NCBI RefSeq assembly: GCF_001013475.1
Contig: NZ_JZEF01000002.1
Location: 971,655 to 1,035,654 of the forward strand
Length of the DNA stretch: 64,000 bases
Direction of reading: 5' to 3'
From: Xanthomonas arboricola pv. juglandis
GTDB lineage: Bacteria; Pseudomonadota; Gammaproteobacteria; Xanthomonadales; Xanthomonadaceae
Below the pieces are notes generated by a model that ran no database searches, was not told the DNA's origin, and was given only the letters and a program-made list of their open reading frames with translations. A program made the translations under genes and the position numbers. Positions 45,887-55,231 of this stretch are shown piece after piece. How positions within the stretch are numbered: the first letter of the stretch is position 1; every line of letters starts with the position of its first letter.

Positions 45887-47698
45887 ATGCAGACAACGGT
45901 CCAAGAAGACAGATGGGATCGCTGGCGCCTGCCGTTACTGGCGGTTGCCGTGTTTCTGATTGTGGTGGTGCCGTCGCTGCTGCTGCAGCAGATGGCGCAC
46001 AATGCCAACCAGGCCGCGGTATGGGTATCGCATAGCCAGGAAGTGCAGGAGACCGCCCAGCGCCTGGAAGCGGCGATGCGCGATACCGAATCGGCGGCCT
46101 TGATGCGCTCGCACGGCGTGCAGCGCCCGGCCCTGCTGGAGCGCATGCGGCGCGGCCGGCGTGAGTCGCTGGCCGCGGTGCAGCGGCTGATCGTGCTGAC
46201 CAAGGACAACCCGGCACAGCAGGTGCGGATGGGGCGCATCCAGAGCACGATCGAGCGGCGCCTGTTGCTGGCCGAGCGGATCGCGGTGACCACCGCACCG
46301 GAGCAGATCCGTCTGCTGATCAACGACATGACCCTGAACAACCCGATCCGCGTGCTGATCGACGAGTTGCAGGATGCCGAGGGCAAGCTGCTGGAGTTGC
46401 GCAATGCGCGCGCCGATACCGAACGCACGCATTACGCGGTGTTGAGCTGGGGCACGTTGGTGGTGCAGTTGCTGCTGCTGGGCACGGTGACCTGGTTGCT
46501 GCAGCGGCAGATCCGTCGCCGCCTGGCCGCCGAACAGGAATACCTGCGCGCCAACGGCCGCGCGTCGTCGGTGCTGCAGACCGTGCGCGAGCCGATCGTG
46601 CTGCTGGATTCCGACCAGCGCATCCTGCTGCACAACCCGGCGTTTGCCGAGTTGTACGGGTTGGACGAGCGCGGCAACGAATCGATGCCGCTGGAGGACG
46701 TGGGCGATGGCGTCTGGCGCGATGCGCAGATCCATCAGCGGCTGGCCGACGTGTTGCTGCGCGGCCGCGAGTTGTGGGACTACGAACACGAGCAGCGCGC
46801 CGCCGATGGCGTGCAGCGCACCATGCTGATCAACGCGCGGCGCATGCCGCTGCCGGATACCAGCGACGAAGACGTGGTGCTGATGACGGTCAGCGACATC
46901 AGCCTGCAGAAGGCCTCGCAGCTGCGCATCCAGGAGCTCAACCGGCAGATGGAAGGCAAGGTGGAGCAGGTGTCGGAGGTCAATCGCGAGCTGGAAGCCT
47001 TCAGCTACTCGGTCTCGCACGACCTGCGCGCGCCGCTGCGCCATGTGGCCGGATTCTCCGACAAGCTGGCGCGCCACCTGGGCGATGCGGCGGACGAGAA
47101 ATCGCGTCACTACATGGAAGTGATCAGCAGCTCGGCGCGGCGCATGGCGTCGCTGATCGACGATCTGCTGGTGTACTCGCGACTGGGCCGCAGCGCGCTG
47201 CGGTTGCAGGCGGTGGACATGCAGTCGCTGGTGTCGGAAACCCGCGCGATCCTGGATTCCAATGTGCAGAGCGAGAACACCGGCCACCGTGTGGACTGGC
47301 ATATCGCGCCGTTGCCGGTGCTGGTGGCCGACGAGAACATGATGCGCCAGCTGTGGATGAACCTGCTCGGCAACGCGGTGAAATACAGTACCAAGCGCGA
47401 GGTGGCCAGGATCGAGGTCACCTATACGCCGATGGCCGACGGCGGCCACCAGTTCAGCGTGCGCGACAATGGCGCCGGCTTCGACATGGAATACAGCGCC
47501 AAGTTGTTCGGCGTGTTCCAGCGCCTGCACAAGGCCAGCGAATATCCCGGGACCGGTATCGGCCTGGCCAGCGTGCGGCGTGTGCTGACGCGTCACGGCG
47601 GCCGGGTCTGGGCCGAAGGCGCGGTCGACGAAGGCGCCACGTTCTATTTTGTGCTTCCTCCTGCGCTTGAAGCGCCCAACCAAGAGTTCAATGTATGA
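45887..47698 (+). CDS. Sensor histidine kinase (CHASE3-like, PAS, HisKA)
   Basis: A 603-residue membrane sensor kinase. Two membrane helices (about 14-36 and 184-205) flank a periplasmic, helical CHASE3-like sensor. A cytoplasmic PAS domain follows (about 225-345), then HisKA with His378 in SHDLRAPLRH, and an ATPase domain with the N box (NLLGNAVKYS), DNGAGF and GTGIGLA. The kinase core resembles those of phytochrome-type sensors, but there is no chromophore-binding domain. Its stop overlaps the receiver gene by ATGA, so the receiver is its likely partner. Confidence 0.93.
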   Translation: MQTTVQEDRWDRWRLPLLAVAVFLIVVVPSLLLQQMAHNANQAAVWVSHSQEVQETAQRLEAAMRDTESAALMRSHGVQRPALLERMRRGRRESLAAVQRLIVLTKDNPAQQVRMGRIQSTIERRLLLAERIAVTTAPEQIRLLINDMTLNNPIRVLIDELQDAEGKLLELRNARADTERTHYAVLSWGTLVVQLLLLGTVTWLLQRQIRRRLAAEQEYLRANGRASSVLQTVREPIVLLDSDQRILLHNPAFAELYGLDERGNESMPLEDVGDGVWRDAQIHQRLADVLLRGRELWDYEHEQRAADGVQRTMLINARRMPLPDTSDEDVVLMTVSDISLQKASQLRIQELNRQMEGKVEQVSEVNRELEAFSYSVSHDLRAPLRHVAGFSDKLARHLGDAADEKSRHYMEVISSSARRMASLIDDLLVYSRLGRSALRLQAVDMQSLVSETRAILDSNVQSENTGHRVDWHIAPLPVLVADENMMRQLWMNLLGNAVKYSTKREVARIEVTYTPMADGGHQFSVRDNGAGFDMEYSAKLFGVFQRLHKASEYPGTGIGLASVRRVLTRHGGRVWAEGAVDEGATFYFVLPPALEAPNQEFNV

Positions 47699-48135
47699 CC
47701 GCCATCCGTACCATTCTTCTGGCAGAAGACAGCCCGGCCGATGCGGAAATGGCCGTCGACGCCCTGCGCGAAGCCCGCCTGGCCAATCCCATCGTGCACG
47801 TCGAGGACGGCGTGGAGACCATGGACTATCTGTTGCGTCGGGGCATCTTCGCCGATCGCGAGGAAGGCCTGCCGGCGGTGTTGCTGCTGGACATCAAGAT
47901 GCCGCGCCTGGACGGGCTGGAAGTGCTCAAGCAGATCCGCAGCGAGGAGTCGCTCAAGCGCCTGCCGGTGGTGATCCTGTCGTCCTCGCGTGAGGAGAGC
48001 GACCTGGCCCGCAGCTGGGACCTGGGCGTGAATGCCTACGTGGTCAAGCCGGTGGACGTGGATCAGTTCTTCAACGCAGTCAAGACGCTCGGCACCTTCT
48101 GGGCGGTCATCAATCAGGCACCGGAGCTGGACTGA
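47695..48135 (+). CDS. Single-domain response regulator (Rcp1-like)
   Basis: A 146-residue receiver with no output domain. The acidic pair is in LLAEDSPAD, phosphoacceptor Asp66 in LLLDIKMPRLDG, the Ser/Thr in VILSSS and the Lys in VVKPV. Stand-alone receivers with this N-terminal AEDSPAD pattern pair with phytochrome-type kinases; here it is coupled to the kinase before it and the hybrid kinase after it. Confidence 0.93.
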   Translation: MTAIRTILLAEDSPADAEMAVDALREARLANPIVHVEDGVETMDYLLRRGIFADREEGLPAVLLLDIKMPRLDGLEVLKQIRSEESLKRLPVVILSSSREESDLARSWDLGVNAYVVKPVDVDQFFNAVKTLGTFWAVINQAPELD

Positions 48136-48138
48136 CCC

Positions 48139-49641
48139 ATGCTGCAAGAGGGGGGCAAACTGGAGCAGCTGAAGATCCTTCTGGTGGAAGATTCACCGGA
48201 AGACGCCGAGCTGTTGTCCGATCAGCTGCTCGATGCCGGGCTGGATGCGGCGTTCGAGCGTGTGGACAGCGAGCCGTCGCTGCGTGCCGCACTGGATGAA
48301 TTCCAGCCGGACATCGTGCTGTCGGACCTGAGCATGCCCGGTTTTTCCGGCCATCAGGCGCTGCGCCTGGTGCGCCAGAGCGGCGCCACGCCCTTCATTT
48401 TCGTCTCCGGCACCATGGGCGAGGAGACCGCGGTCAAGGCGCTGCAGGACGGCGCCAACGACTACATCATCAAGCACAATCCGACCCGCCTGCCGAGCGC
48501 GGTGATCCGCGCGATCCGCGAGGCGCGCGCCGACCTGGAACGCCAGCGCGTGGAGAGCGAGCTGATGCGCGCGCAGCGGCTGGAAAGCCTGGCAATGCTG
48601 GCGGCTGGGTTGAGCCACGACCTGCGCAACATCCTGCAGCCGTTGCTGATCGTGCCCGACCTGCTGGCCGGACGCACCGACGATCCGCAGCTGCGCCAGC
48701 TGGCCAACGTGGTGGCCGAGTGCGGCCGGCGCGGGCACGAGATGGCCGAGTCGATGCTCTCGTTCGTGCGTGGCTCCAACAAGCCGCGCGAGCAGGTGTC
48801 GATCGCCAGCCTGTTCCAGGCGGTGCAGATGTTGCTCAAGAGCAGCCTGCCCGACGGCGTGCGCCTGCAGATGGACACGATCCCGCTGGATCTGACCATC
48901 GAGGCCAACTACACCGAGTTGCAGCAATGCCTGCTCAACCTGGGCCTGAATGCGATCCAGGCGATGCCGGGCGGCGGGATGCTGACCCTGTCGGCCGATC
49001 GCCACGACGGCACGCGCGTGCGCATGAGCGTGGCCGACACCGGCGTGGGCATGAACGAAGATACCCGCGCACGCCTGTTCAGCCCCTTCTTCACCACCAA
49101 GGCCGATGGCACCGGCCTGGGGCTGATTTCCTGCAAGCGCATCGTCGAAAGCTACGGCGGCAGCATCGTGGTCGACAGCCGCCTGGGCGAGGGCACGCGG
49201 TTCGACATGATCGTGCCGATGCGTGCGGCCGCAGTGACGATTGCCGACACCGAGCCGCCGCTGGCGTTGGGGCATGGGCAGCGCATCCTGCTGGTGGATG
49301 GCGAGGCCACGCGTCTGTCGCTGCTGGGCAATGCCTTGTCCAGCCAGGGCTATCAACCGCAGCTGGCCACCGATGGCGCGGCGGCGCTGCACCTGGTGCA
49401 GCAGCACGCGATGCCGGACCTGGTGATCATCGACAGCGACATCATCCAGCTCTCGGCGGTGAGCGTGTTGTTGAGCATGCAGGAGCTGGGCTACCACGGC
49501 CCGGCAATCGTGCTCGAGGATGTCGGCGCGCCGCTGCAACGTTCGCACTTCCCACCGGATATCCCGGTGCATGTGCTGCGCAAACCGCTGGAAATGCGCC
49601 GGGTGTTCCGCGCGGTGGCGCATGCGCTGGAAGCGGCCTGA
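48139..49641 (+). CDS. Hybrid histidine kinase with N-terminal receiver and degenerate C-terminal receiver
   Basis: A 500-residue soluble protein. The N-terminal receiver (about 8-130) has LLVEDSPED, Asp63 and a Lys in NDYIIKHNP. The HisKA helix has His160 in SHDLRNILQP and the ATPase domain follows (about 230-365: NLGLNAIQA, DTGVGM, GTGLGL). The C-terminal receiver-like domain (about 385-498) reads LLVDGE where a second acidic residue is expected and lacks a clear switch Thr, but keeps an Asp in VIIDSD and the Lys in LRKPL. With the previous two genes it forms a phosphorelay; no DNA-binding output is encoded nearby. Confidence 0.92.
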   Translation: MLQEGGKLEQLKILLVEDSPEDAELLSDQLLDAGLDAAFERVDSEPSLRAALDEFQPDIVLSDLSMPGFSGHQALRLVRQSGATPFIFVSGTMGEETAVKALQDGANDYIIKHNPTRLPSAVIRAIREARADLERQRVESELMRAQRLESLAMLAAGLSHDLRNILQPLLIVPDLLAGRTDDPQLRQLANVVAECGRRGHEMAESMLSFVRGSNKPREQVSIASLFQAVQMLLKSSLPDGVRLQMDTIPLDLTIEANYTELQQCLLNLGLNAIQAMPGGGMLTLSADRHDGTRVRMSVADTGVGMNEDTRARLFSPFFTTKADGTGLGLISCKRIVESYGGSIVVDSRLGEGTRFDMIVPMRAAAVTIADTEPPLALGHGQRILLVDGEATRLSLLGNALSSQGYQPQLATDGAAALHLVQQHAMPDLVIIDSDIIQLSAVSVLLSMQELGYHGPAIVLEDVGAPLQRSHFPPDIPVHVLRKPLEMRRVFRAVAHALEAA

Positions 49642-49733
49642 GGCCAGGGTCTGGCGCGCTGCGGGCGGGCAGGCTCAGATGCGGCACGATTGCAACAGTT
49701 GACGCCCACGCTGGCCGCATGCGCGAATAACGC

Positions 49734-50246
49734 ATGACCACCGTGCTTCTCAGCCTCGGCAGCAACGTCCAGCCGACCCACTACCTGCGCCTGGCCGTCG
49801 ACGCCTTGCGCGCACGCTTCGGCCAGCTTGCCGTCTCGCCGGCGTACCGCACGCCGGCGGTGGGCTTCGACGGTCCGGACTTCGTCAACAACGCCGTGGC
49901 GCTGGACACGGACATGGACCTGGCTGCGCTGGATCATTGGCTGCATGCGCTGGAAGATGCGCACGGCCGCGATCGCAGCGGCCCGCGTTTCAGCGACCGC
50001 ACGCTGGACGTGGATGTGGTGTTCTTCGGCGATTGCATCATCGAAGGCCCCGGTCATCTGCGCATCCCGCGGCCCGAGCTCAAGCATGCCTTCGTGTTGA
50101 AGCCGCTGGCCGATATCGCGCCCGATTTTGTCGACCCGCTCAGCGGGCAGACCCTGGCCGCGCTGTGGCAGGCGCATCCGCAGCACGGCATCGCGTTCAC
50201 GACGGTGGCGCTGGACGCGGCCCCGGCGCTGGACGTGGCGCGCTAG
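49734..50246 (+). CDS. folK: 2-amino-4-hydroxy-6-hydroxymethyldihydropteridine pyrophosphokinase
   Basis: A 170-residue HPPK that pyrophosphorylates the pterin precursor of folate. The signature block RDRSGPRFSDRTLDVDVVFFGD (Asp-x-Asp metal site) is intact, and LSLGSN lies at the N-terminus. It converges, 12 bases apart, on a pteridine reductase gene of the same metabolic area. Confidence 0.93.
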   Translation: MTTVLLSLGSNVQPTHYLRLAVDALRARFGQLAVSPAYRTPAVGFDGPDFVNNAVALDTDMDLAALDHWLHALEDAHGRDRSGPRFSDRTLDVDVVFFGDCIIEGPGHLRIPRPELKHAFVLKPLADIAPDFVDPLSGQTLAALWQAHPQHGIAFTTVALDAAPALDVAR

Positions 50247-50258
50247 CGCCGTTGCAGC

Positions 50259-50996
50259 TCAACTGAGCCGGCGGCCGCCGTCCACATGCAGGGTGTGGCC
50301 GGTGACGAAGCCGGCGTCGTCCAGCAGCCAGCGCACCGCCTCGGCGATTTCCTCGGGCGTGCCGATGCGGGCCAGCGGCGTGCGTGCGAGCAGCGCCTGC
50401 CTGGCCGCTGCGGATTTGCCCTCCTCCGGCCACAGGATCGCGCCGGGCGCGACCGCGTTGACGCGCACCTCCGGTGCCAGCTCCAGCGCGAGCGAGCGGG
50501 TCAGCATTTCCAGCGCACTCTTGGACGCGCCGTACAGCGGGTGATTGCGCATCGGCTGCTGCGCGTGCAGGTCGGTGATGTTGACGATGGCGCCGCGGTG
50601 CTGGCGCAGCTGCGCGGCGGCAGCCTGGGCGATGAAGAACGGTGCGCGTGCATTGACTGCGAACAACTCGTCCCATTGCGCGGCTGTCGCTGCGCCGAGC
50701 GCGGTGGGGTAGAACGCGGAGGCATTGTTGACCACGCCATCCAGGCGGCCGAACGCGGCGATGCAGTCGGCGACCAGCTGCGCCGGTGCCTCCGGCAGGC
50801 GCAGATCGGCGTGCAAGGCCTGTGCACTACCGGCGCGCAGGGCGCACAGCTCCGCTACACGCGCGCCGAGCGCCTCGCCGGAGCGGTGCGCATGCAGGGC
50901 GACGCGGTAGCCGGCCGCATGCAGCGTGGTGGCGATCTGCGCGCCGATCCGGCGACCTGCACCGGTGATCAACACCACCTTGGAACTGTCTGTCAT
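50259..50996 (-). CDS. Pteridine reductase (short-chain dehydrogenase)
   Basis: A 245-residue SDR enzyme. The TGAGRRIG motif, with Arg at the cofactor loop, is the mark of pteridine reductases (TGxxxRxG). The NNAS, Ser and YGASK active-site elements are in place. It probably reduces dihydropteridines or dihydromonapterin with NADPH (FolM/PTR1-like). ATG 50996 is chosen; the frame is open upstream into non-homologous sequence. Convergent with folK. Confidence 0.88.
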   Translation of the reverse strand: MTDSSKVVLITGAGRRIGAQIATTLHAAGYRVALHAHRSGEALGARVAELCALRAGSAQALHADLRLPEAPAQLVADCIAAFGRLDGVVNNASAFYPTALGAATAAQWDELFAVNARAPFFIAQAAAAQLRQHRGAIVNITDLHAQQPMRNHPLYGASKSALEMLTRSLALELAPEVRVNAVAPGAILWPEEGKSAAARQALLARTPLARIGTPEEIAEAVRWLLDDAGFVTGHTLHVDGGRRLS

Positions 50997-51063
50997 GGCG
51001 TACTCGCTCGGCGTTGCAAAGGGCTCGGCTATCCTGTGCATTGTCCCCGCAACCGGTGCCCGC

Positions 51064-52248
51064 ATGCACGCCGACCTTCCTACTCCCGATCCGGACGCCC
51101 TGGCGCATAGCGACCGGCTGGCCGCGCATCTGCGCGCCGAGATCGCCGCCGCCGGTGGTGCGATTCCGTTCTCGCGTTTCATGGAGCTGGCGTTGTACGC
51201 GCCGGGTCTGGGCTATTACAGCGCCGGCTCCAGCAAGTTCGGCGAGGCTGGCGATTTCGTCACCGCACCGGAGCTGGGGCCGTTGTTCGCGGCCACCGTG
51301 TCCGGTGCGCTGGCACCGGTGCTGCAGCAGCTCGGGCCGCAGGCGCGCGTGCTGGAAGTGGGCGGCGGCAGCGGTGCCTTTGCCGAAGTCACGCTCAAGC
51401 GCCTGCTCGAGCTGGATGCGCTGCCGGAGCGTTACGCGATCCTGGAGCCCAGTGCCGACCTGCGCGAGCGTCAGCGCGAGCGGTTGGGACGCAGCCTGAT
51501 CCCGCCGGTGTTCGATCTGGTGGAGTGGCTGGACGGGCCGTTCCCGGACGACTGGGACGGGGTGCTGTTCGCCAACGAAGTGATCGACGCATTGCCCACG
51601 CCGCGCTTCACGCTGCGCGATGGCGAGGTGTATGAAGAAACCGTGGTGCTGGATGCGCAGCAGCAATTCGCGCGCGGCGAGCAGCCGGCCGATGCATTGC
51701 TGGGCGCGGCGGTGCGGCATCTGGAACGTTATCTGGAGCAGCCCTTCGCCGATGGTTATCGCTCCGAGCTGCTGCCGCAGTTGCCCTACTGGATCCAGGC
51801 AGTGGCCGGCGGTCTGAAGCGCGGCGCGATGTTGTTCGTCGATTACGGTTACCCGCGTGGCGAGTTCTATCGTGCGCAGCGCGAAGACGGCACCCTGCGC
51901 GCGTTCTATCGCCATCGCATGCATGAGGATTTGTATCGCTGGCCGGGCCTGCAGGATCTGACTGCGTCGGTGGACTTCACCGCGTTGGCCGAGGCCGGCA
52001 CCGGAGCCGGTTTCGAACTGGCCGGCTACTGCACGCAGGCGAGCTTTCTGCTCGGCAACGGCCTGGATGCGTTGCTGGCGCAGGCCGACACGCGCACCGA
52101 CGAAGTAGGGCGCATGCGGCTGCGCGAGCAGATCAAGCGGCTGACCTTGCCCAGCGAAATGGGCGAGCGCTTCCAGGTGATGGGGTTTGCGCGCGACGTC
52201 GATTTTGCGCCGGCATTTCTGGCGGGCGATCTCACGTGGCGGCTGTGA
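51064..52248 (+). CDS. MidA/NDUFAF7-like SAM-dependent methyltransferase
   Basis: A 394-residue class I methyltransferase of the DUF185 family; the mitochondrial relative methylates an arginine of complex I. Motifs: GLGYYSAG and GDFVTAPELGP at the start, SAM site LEVGGGSGAFA (about 100) and FANEVIDALP (about 168). The bacterial substrate is not known. The start ATG 51064 is inferred from the family. It overlaps the next gene by 13 bases. Confidence 0.88.
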   Translation: MHADLPTPDPDALAHSDRLAAHLRAEIAAAGGAIPFSRFMELALYAPGLGYYSAGSSKFGEAGDFVTAPELGPLFAATVSGALAPVLQQLGPQARVLEVGGGSGAFAEVTLKRLLELDALPERYAILEPSADLRERQRERLGRSLIPPVFDLVEWLDGPFPDDWDGVLFANEVIDALPTPRFTLRDGEVYEETVVLDAQQQFARGEQPADALLGAAVRHLERYLEQPFADGYRSELLPQLPYWIQAVAGGLKRGAMLFVDYGYPRGEFYRAQREDGTLRAFYRHRMHEDLYRWPGLQDLTASVDFTALAEAGTGAGFELAGYCTQASFLLGNGLDALLAQADTRTDEVGRMRLREQIKRLTLPSEMGERFQVMGFARDVDFAPAFLAGDLTWRL

Positions 52249-52649
52249 CGCAGACGCTGCGCCCGTTTCATCGGCCGCGGTTGTGGGTGGGGTTGTGGAT
52301 CGCTGCGATCGTGGTGGTGATCGCGGTCTGCCTGGGGCCGCCGCCGGAGATTCCGGAGCTGCCGGATAACAGCGACAAGGCCGAGCACTTTTTGACCTTC
52401 GCGCTGTTGTGCTGGGGCGCGGTGCAGTTGTTTGCCACGCGCCGCGCGCAGGTTGGTGCGGCCATCGGTCTGGTGGCTTTAGGCGTTGGCATCGAGATCG
52501 CGCAAGGCGCACTGACCACCAATCGAAGCGCCGACCCATACGATGCGCTGGCCGACACGCTGGGCATTGCTGCAGGCCTGTGCCTGGCGTGGACGCCGTT
52601 GTGTCTTGTGATGTTGCGGATCGACCAGCGCCTGTTCGCGCGGGGTTGA
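52236..52649 (+). CDS. VanZ-like membrane protein
   Basis: A 137-residue protein with four hydrophobic segments and the VanZ-family pattern DKAEHFLTFALL near residue 48 and RSADPYDALADTLG near residue 97. Its start is GTG 52236 inside the end of the methyltransferase gene. Function unknown; the family includes a teicoplanin-resistance protein, but a resistance role is not implied here. Confidence 0.8.
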   Translation: MAAVTQTLRPFHRPRLWVGLWIAAIVVVIAVCLGPPPEIPELPDNSDKAEHFLTFALLCWGAVQLFATRRAQVGAAIGLVALGVGIEIAQGALTTNRSADPYDALADTLGIAAGLCLAWTPLCLVMLRIDQRLFARG

Positions 52650-52873
52650 GTTGCGTGCGCGCATGCGTGTACGAATGCGCGTGTGCGCCAGGCACTGCCG
52701 TTATCGAGCGGTGTACTTGCGATGGCGCATTGACGCATCGGCAGCGGGTAGCGGGATGTCGTGACAGCTGCCTGCAGCGTGTGGAGTCCCGGATCCGGCG
52801 CAGGGCTGCATCGGGTAGCAGCCACGCGTACATCATCGGATGAGACGTCGATCGCAGCCTGTGGATGCGCGGG

Positions 52874-54919
52874 TTACAGCTTCATGTTCAGGCCAAGATA
52901 GAGCTGGCGCCCTGCCGCTGGCGAAAACATCGGCTGCGCCTGCGTCCAGAAGAAGCTGTCGTACCACACGTAGGCATACTCGCGGCCGGTGGCATTGCGG
53001 ACCTGCAGATCCACGCTCCAGGCGGGATTGATGGAGTATCTGGCGGTGAGATCCAGGGTGGCGAAGCCGCCGTATTTGCCGGCCAGGTTGCGCTCCTCCA
53101 GATAGTAGTCGCCTTGCGCGCGGCCCTGCATTCCCAAGCGCAGCGCAGCGGTCGGGCGGTACTCGACGCCGACGTTGCTGATGTAACGCGGCGTTGCGGC
53201 CACTTCGCGGCCGACCAGCGACACGCTGGCATCGCGGTCGTCGCGTTCGATCTTTGCCTCCTGGTACGCGTGCGATGCCCATAGCGTCCACCTGTCGCCC
53301 AGCTGCGCATTGATCTGCGCATCCACGCCACGCCTGCGTGTCTTGCCCAGGGTGACGGTGGTGCCGGTGGCGGGCATGTTGGAGACTTCGTTGGCCGCAT
53401 CCTGTTGCCACACCGCAATGCGCGCCTGGCCGCCCTGGAACGGGCTGAATTTCATGCCCAGCTCCACGCCGGTATTGGTGGACGGGCCGACGTCCGCCTG
53501 CCCGGCGGTGAGGTAAGCCGGCGCCGTGGACCCGGTCAGCACCTGGAAGCTGCGGCCCCAGTTGGCATAGACGTTGGTGGTCGGGGTGAAGGCGTAGACC
53601 AGGCTCAGTTTGGGCTGCTCGATGGTGCCGTAGCGCTGCAGCGGCGCGCGAACGCCGCCGGGCAGTCGGGTGTCGCCGTCGAAGCGGTCCACACGGTAGG
53701 CCGGCACGATCTTCAGCGCCTCGGTCGGCTGATAGATCGCCTGCACGTAGGCGCCCCAGTTGTCGAAGGTATGGCGGTCGTCGTTCTGGATGCGTGCCGG
53801 CGTGGCATTGAAATCGGTGGGCTCGGCATAGCTGAAACGCTCGCGTCGGTAGGCGTTGTCCTGATGCTCGTAGTTGATGCCGCCTTCCAGGGTGAGCGTG
53901 TCGCTGCTGCGCCAGGTCAGCGTGTTGAGCATGCCGACCTGGGTCTCGTCCCAGATGCGGCGCTGGCGTGGCGCATTGCCGGTGGGCAGGTCGCTGAAGG
54001 TCACCCGGCGGTCGTCGTGATAGCGGTTGGAGTAAAGCTTGGTGCCGAAAAACAGCCCGTCTGCCAGCTTTAGATCCAGATGGACGCCGAACTGGCGCAT
54101 GTCGCGGTCGTCGCCGTCGTTGCGGTTGCGCAGGTCCGAACTGCGACGGTCTGCCTGCATTTCCGCTGCGGTCATGAAGCCGGGTTCGTCGGCCTGGTTG
54201 TGATAGACGCGTGCGGTCAGGCCGATGCGCATGCCGTCGTCGAGGTTGCCGTAGAACCATTTGCCGCCCAACGAATACTTGCTGGAGGTGTCGTGGTCGC
54301 GGTAGCCATCGGAAGCCTGCACGCCGACGAAATAGTTCTGCGCAAACCCGTCGCGTTCGCGTCCCACGGCCAGCTGCGCATCGCGGGTGTTGAAGCTGCC
54401 GTAGGTCAGGCGCGCGTCGGTGTAACTGCCGCCCTGGCGCGTGCCGAAATTGATGTTGCCGCCGATATTGTGCAGGCCGTAGCGCGGATCATTGGTGCCG
54501 CGCACTACTTCGATGTAACTGATTTCCAGCGGGAACAGCATGTCGATGAAGCGCTGGTTGCCACTGTTGACGTTGCTGGGGATGCCGTCGATCAGCGTCT
54601 TGATCGCATTGAGGTAACCCTCGCCGTTGAAGGCGCGAAAGCTGACCTTGCCCGATTCGGCGCCTTGCCGGGTTTCGGTGAGCTGGATGCCGGGCATCTG
54701 CCCGAGCAGCTCCCAGCTATAGGACACGTTCTTGTCCTCGATCTGATCGGCCCCCAGCACGTCCACCGAGGTCAGTACCTGATGCGCGGTGAGTTGGCCT
54801 TCGCCATGCTGGTGGACATCGACCTTGCCGAGCGTCAGCGCCGAATCGGACGACTGTGCGCGTGCCTCAGGGAGCAGCAGAACGGCGCCGACGGCCGCCG
54901 CGAGAATGTGGATCTTCAT
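52874..54919 (-). CDS. TonB-dependent receptor, candidate metal/zinc uptake
   Basis: A 681-residue outer-membrane receptor: signal peptide (about 1-21), a mature N-terminus with a His-rich stretch VHQHGEGQLTAHQ, plug (about 50-160, with IDGIPSN and VVRGTNDPRYG) and a barrel to the end. Length and layout fit siderophore/metal receptors. An AT-rich operator resembling a Zur box, overlapping a TATAAT -10, lies about 50 bases upstream (54968-54982), which suggests zinc-responsive control; a Fur-type site is the alternative. The cargo remains inference. Confidence 0.87.
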   Translation of the reverse strand: MKIHILAAAVGAVLLLPEARAQSSDSALTLGKVDVHQHGEGQLTAHQVLTSVDVLGADQIEDKNVSYSWELLGQMPGIQLTETRQGAESGKVSFRAFNGEGYLNAIKTLIDGIPSNVNSGNQRFIDMLFPLEISYIEVVRGTNDPRYGLHNIGGNINFGTRQGGSYTDARLTYGSFNTRDAQLAVGRERDGFAQNYFVGVQASDGYRDHDTSSKYSLGGKWFYGNLDDGMRIGLTARVYHNQADEPGFMTAAEMQADRRSSDLRNRNDGDDRDMRQFGVHLDLKLADGLFFGTKLYSNRYHDDRRVTFSDLPTGNAPRQRRIWDETQVGMLNTLTWRSSDTLTLEGGINYEHQDNAYRRERFSYAEPTDFNATPARIQNDDRHTFDNWGAYVQAIYQPTEALKIVPAYRVDRFDGDTRLPGGVRAPLQRYGTIEQPKLSLVYAFTPTTNVYANWGRSFQVLTGSTAPAYLTAGQADVGPSTNTGVELGMKFSPFQGGQARIAVWQQDAANEVSNMPATGTTVTLGKTRRRGVDAQINAQLGDRWTLWASHAYQEAKIERDDRDASVSLVGREVAATPRYISNVGVEYRPTAALRLGMQGRAQGDYYLEERNLAGKYGGFATLDLTARYSINPAWSVDLQVRNATGREYAYVWYDSFFWTQAQPMFSPAAGRQLYLGLNMKL

Positions 54920-55231
54920 GGATCGGACAGCACCAATGCGAAGTGGGAAACCGAATGTGGCATCTTTTGCAATATTATAACATAAATGATAAATCTTCGA
55001 TCCCAGCTGCAGGGTGCTCGCGGTGCGCGTGCGCTGCCGGGGGCGGGATCGCGGCAGCCAGCGCGCTTCGCACCGCGCTCAGCGGTGGCTGCGGTCAGCA
55101 GGATTGGAGGCCGGCAGCAGCTCCGGTGACCAGGCGTAGCTGGCCCGGCGCAACAGGCTTGGGTGGCAGGCGGCAGGGGGGCTGGTCGCGGCGGTACGTG
55201 CCGGCCGCTGGTGCCGGTGTTCTGCGGAGCG
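54920..55231. other. Promoter gap upstream of the TonB receptor
   Basis: 312 bases between the receptor start and the hydroxylase 3' end. Apart from the AT-rich operator at 54968-54990 I see no gene or strong structure. Confidence 0.5.
54968..54982 (-). promoter_or_regulatory. Zur-like operator overlapping the -10 of the TonB receptor promoter
   Basis: On the minus strand TGTTATAATATTGCA differs at two positions from the palindrome TGTTATAATATAACA, the core of enterobacterial Zur boxes, and contains a perfect TATAAT. It sits in a 30-base AT-rich island unlike its surroundings. The regulator identity is inference. Confidence 0.5.

Noticed and set aside
44008..46428. 806-residue open frame on the minus strand
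   Set aside because: Only its last 355 codons (from 45075) are a recognisable oxidoreductase; the rest is antisense to the BON and kinase genes and has shadow-like composition.
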